A stretch of 64,000 nucleotides of DNA from Candidatus Desulfofervidaceae bacterium (lineage in GTDB: Bacteria > Desulfobacterota > Desulfofervidia > Desulfofervidales > Desulfofervidaceae), in the NCBI GenBank assembly GCA_027064585.1, contig JAMOPI010000003.1:1-64000 (forward strand), read 5' to 3'. A program made the position numbers and the translations under genes. The notes under the pieces were generated by a model. The model was not told the DNA's origin, ran no database searches, and saw only the letters and a program-made list of their open reading frames with translations. Of this stretch, positions 62,444 through 64,000 are shown one piece after another. Positions within the stretch are counted from its first letter, which is position 1, and each line of letters begins with the position of its first letter.

Positions 62444-64000
62444 TTAAAATTCTTCAAAATCTTCATCCAAAGGAATTACATCTTCGGGTTTTGGTTCTTC
62501 TTTAGAAGTTGTTTTCTCTTCAGGTCTTTTCTTTGACTTTGAGGGAAGTGCCTTATAAAAGGTAGATTTTTGATTAGCCTTTTGCCCCCTTTTTTCCTCT
62601 AATACCCTAGGAATAACATGTCGCACTTCTTTAATTCCTTCTACTTTAAATTGCTTTACCATATCTACCAAGCTTTCTACTTGTCCTTTCATTTCTTCGC
62701 TAGCAGACGCCAATTGTTCCGCATTGGCAGCCATTTGTTGCGTAACTTTATCCATTTCTGATAAGGCTACATTCGCCTGACTTGTCCCCTGGGTTTGCTC
62801 CTGCGAAGCCGCCGTAATCTCAGCCACCAGACTGGCCACCTTAGTAGCCGATTCTTCTACCTTAGAGAAATCTGTATCTACCTTCTTAACAAGCTCTAAA
62901 TTGGTATGAATACCCTTTACTGTTTGTTCAATCAATTGGGCCGTATCCTTAGCCGCCGTTGCTGTGCGTTGGGCCAAATTCCTGACCTCATCGGCCACTA
63001 CAGCAAAACCCATCCCTGCCTCACCTGCCCTTGCTGCCTCTACCGCGGCATTAAGGGCTAAAAGATTGGTTTGAAAGGCAATTGCATCAATATTTTTAAC
63101 AATTTTTTGGGTTTCCTCAGCCAGTTTGGCCATATTTTCCATAGAAGTCATCAATTCTTTCATGGATTTTCCTGTCTCCTGGGTTATCTGTTTAGTTTCT
63201 TTCATTAACTGGTCAGTCTGAAGGGCATTATCGGCATTTTGTTTGGCCATGGAGGAGATTTCTTCCATAGAGGCAGATGTTTCTTCTAAAGAAGCTGCTG
63301 ATTCAGAAGCACCCTCTGCTAATTTCTGGCTAGAAGTAGCCACTTCTGAAGCAGCTGTGTCTATCTGCTCGCATCCCATGCGCACATTGGCAATAATTTT
63401 GGCTAACTGGTCAATGGATTGATTAAACCAGTATGCCAATTGACCGATTTCATCCTTAGAGTTTACCATCCACCGTTTTGTAAGATCTCCTTCCGCAATG
63501 GCTTGAAGGACGGGTATAGCCTTTTGTAAAGGCCGAGAAATACTATTGCTGATAAAACTAATTAGGCCAAAGACAAATAGAGATGAAATGATGATAAGGC
63601 CGATGAAAGTATTTTTTCCCCTTTGATATAAAAGAAGGGAGTTAGTGTAGATCTGACTGGAAATATCATCTTCTGTGTGTATTAGTTTAGCAATATTATG
63701 CGTAATAGCGTCTATTGTAGGATAAAGCTTAGTGGTCATAAGTCCTTCTAGTTTTTGTTCATCATTTGTGCGCAGGGCCTGCATTAAATCATTCATAAAC
63801 TGTTGACTGGCCTGCATACGTTGTTCAATTTCTGCAACCATCCTCTTTTCTTCTTTAGAAAGAATGGTCTTTTTAAACTCTTTCCATTCCTTATTCATTT
63901 TTTCTTGCGAGATATTAATGGCTTCTATGGCCTGAGCATAAGAAATTTCTTTATTTCTAGCCTTATGTAAGGCATCCATCAAATGTACGGCCCAGGCATT
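62444..64000 (-). CDS. 4HB-type methyl-accepting chemotaxis protein, N-terminus outside the window
   Basis: The frame is open to the right edge, so the start lies beyond 64000. The periplasmic part is helical ('[37 protein letters not shown]'), as in four-helix-bundle MCP domains. TM2 '[19 protein letters not shown]', HAMP '[16 protein letters not shown]' and the signalling domain follow. The signalling domain is almost the same as that of the heme chemoreceptor (59612-61342), and it ends in the same DFEEF pentapeptide, while the sensor part is unrelated. This points to domain swapping between paralogues. Confidence 0.92.
   Translation of the reverse strand, partial: NAWAVHLMDALHKARNKEISYAQAIEAINISQEKMNKEWKEFKKTILSKEEKRMVAEIEQRMQASQQFMNDLMQALRTNDEQKLEGLMTTKLYPTIDAITHNIAKLIHTEDDISSQIYTNSLLLYQRGKNTFIGLIIISSLFVFGLISFISNSISRPLQKAIPVLQAIAEGDLTKRWMVNSKDEIGQLAYWFNQSIDQLAKIIANVRMGCEQIDTAASEVATSSQKLAEGASESAASLEETSASMEEISSMAKQNADNALQTDQLMKETKQITQETGKSMKELMTSMENMAKLAEETQKIVKNIDAIAFQTNLLALNAAVEAARAGEAGMGFAVVADEVRNLAQRTATAAKDTAQLIEQTVKGIHTNLELVKKVDTDFSKVEESATKVASLVAEITAASQEQTQGTSQANVALSEMDKVTQQMAANAEQLASASEEMKGQVESLVDMVKQFKVEGIKEVRHVIPRVLEEKRGQKANQKSTFYKALPSKSKKRPEEKTTSKEEPKPEDVIPLDEDFEEF

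Overview
The window looks like chromosomal DNA of an anaerobic, cytochrome-rich member of the Desulfobacterota (deltaproteobacterial lineage), possibly thermophilic. The reasons are a class III cytochrome c start at the left edge, a tetraheme cytochrome beside a heme-binding chemoreceptor, an ADP-forming acetyl-CoA synthetase, PocR and 4HB/MCP sensors, many small toxin-antitoxin (TA) pairs, and AT-leaning DNA with strong AGGAGG ribosome sites. The organism is inferred from gene content only.

Layout. 1-6.1 kb: cytochrome c3-like start, PocR sensor, short ArgA-type acetyltransferase, PmbA/TldE, two tandem BrxD-like (DUF2791) P-loop ATPases and an exported cyclase. 6.2-14.4 kb: an integrated element of about 8.2 kb in tRNA-Leu(UAA). 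A 63-bp copy of the tRNA 3' half marks its far end. Inside are a zinc-ribbon tyrosine integrase with a PIN toxin pair coupled to it, an orphan HicB, a near-perfect 38-bp dyad, an AlpA-like HTH protein, a DUF3854 (TOPRIM) primase split by a frameshift, a primase-associated helicase-type ATPase ending in an iteron-like GGTGCA array, a second recombinase, and a long hairpin-rich non-coding block. 14.4-15.5 kb: gene debris (UPF0175, DUF3368/VapC, hsdM). 15.7-21.3 kb: porin, PstS and an EAL-GGDEF protein, each preceded by the same four-fold 11-bp-spaced Pho-box-like array, with an AbiEii-type toxin pair between porin and pstS. 21.4-32.1 kb: zinc-ribbon acidic protein, LolA, FtsK, a sensor kinase, a PurD-PurE fusion, a nucleotidyltransferase pair, a cyclohydrolase-only PurH, and SufB/SufC.

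32.2-38.3 kb: mreB-mreC-mreD-mrdA-rodA, the rod-shape operon, flanked on both sides by members of a long palindromic repeat family that also occurs in the integrated element. 38.3-41.1 kb: folD-mtnA-ilvE. 41.1-45.3 kb: an ABC ATPase, then SDR reductase / alpha-oxoamine synthase / GNAT genes that match the bacterial ceramide pathway (CerR, Spt, bCerS). 45.3-47.5 kb: an octamer repeat, a DUF4160-DUF2442 pair and an aromatic-repeat exported protein. 47.7-56.5 kb: AspC, sensor kinase, an ACT-ACT-metallo-beta-lactamase fusion, a ClC channel with CBS domains, ADP-forming acetate-CoA ligase and a phosphotransacetylase-like regulator. 56.5-58.7 kb: nucleotidyltransferase debris, a methyltransferase and a CheY-like regulator. 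58.9-64 kb: tetraheme cytochrome, heme-binding chemoreceptor, a chemoreceptor remnant, HicAB, and a 4HB chemoreceptor running off the window.

The best candidates for something new are the tRNA-Leu element with its replication module, iterons and GGTT-loop hairpins; the orphan BrxD-like ATPase pair; the compact ceramide operon; the shared Pho-box array in front of a c-di-GMP enzyme; and the heme chemoreceptor paired with a tetraheme cytochrome.
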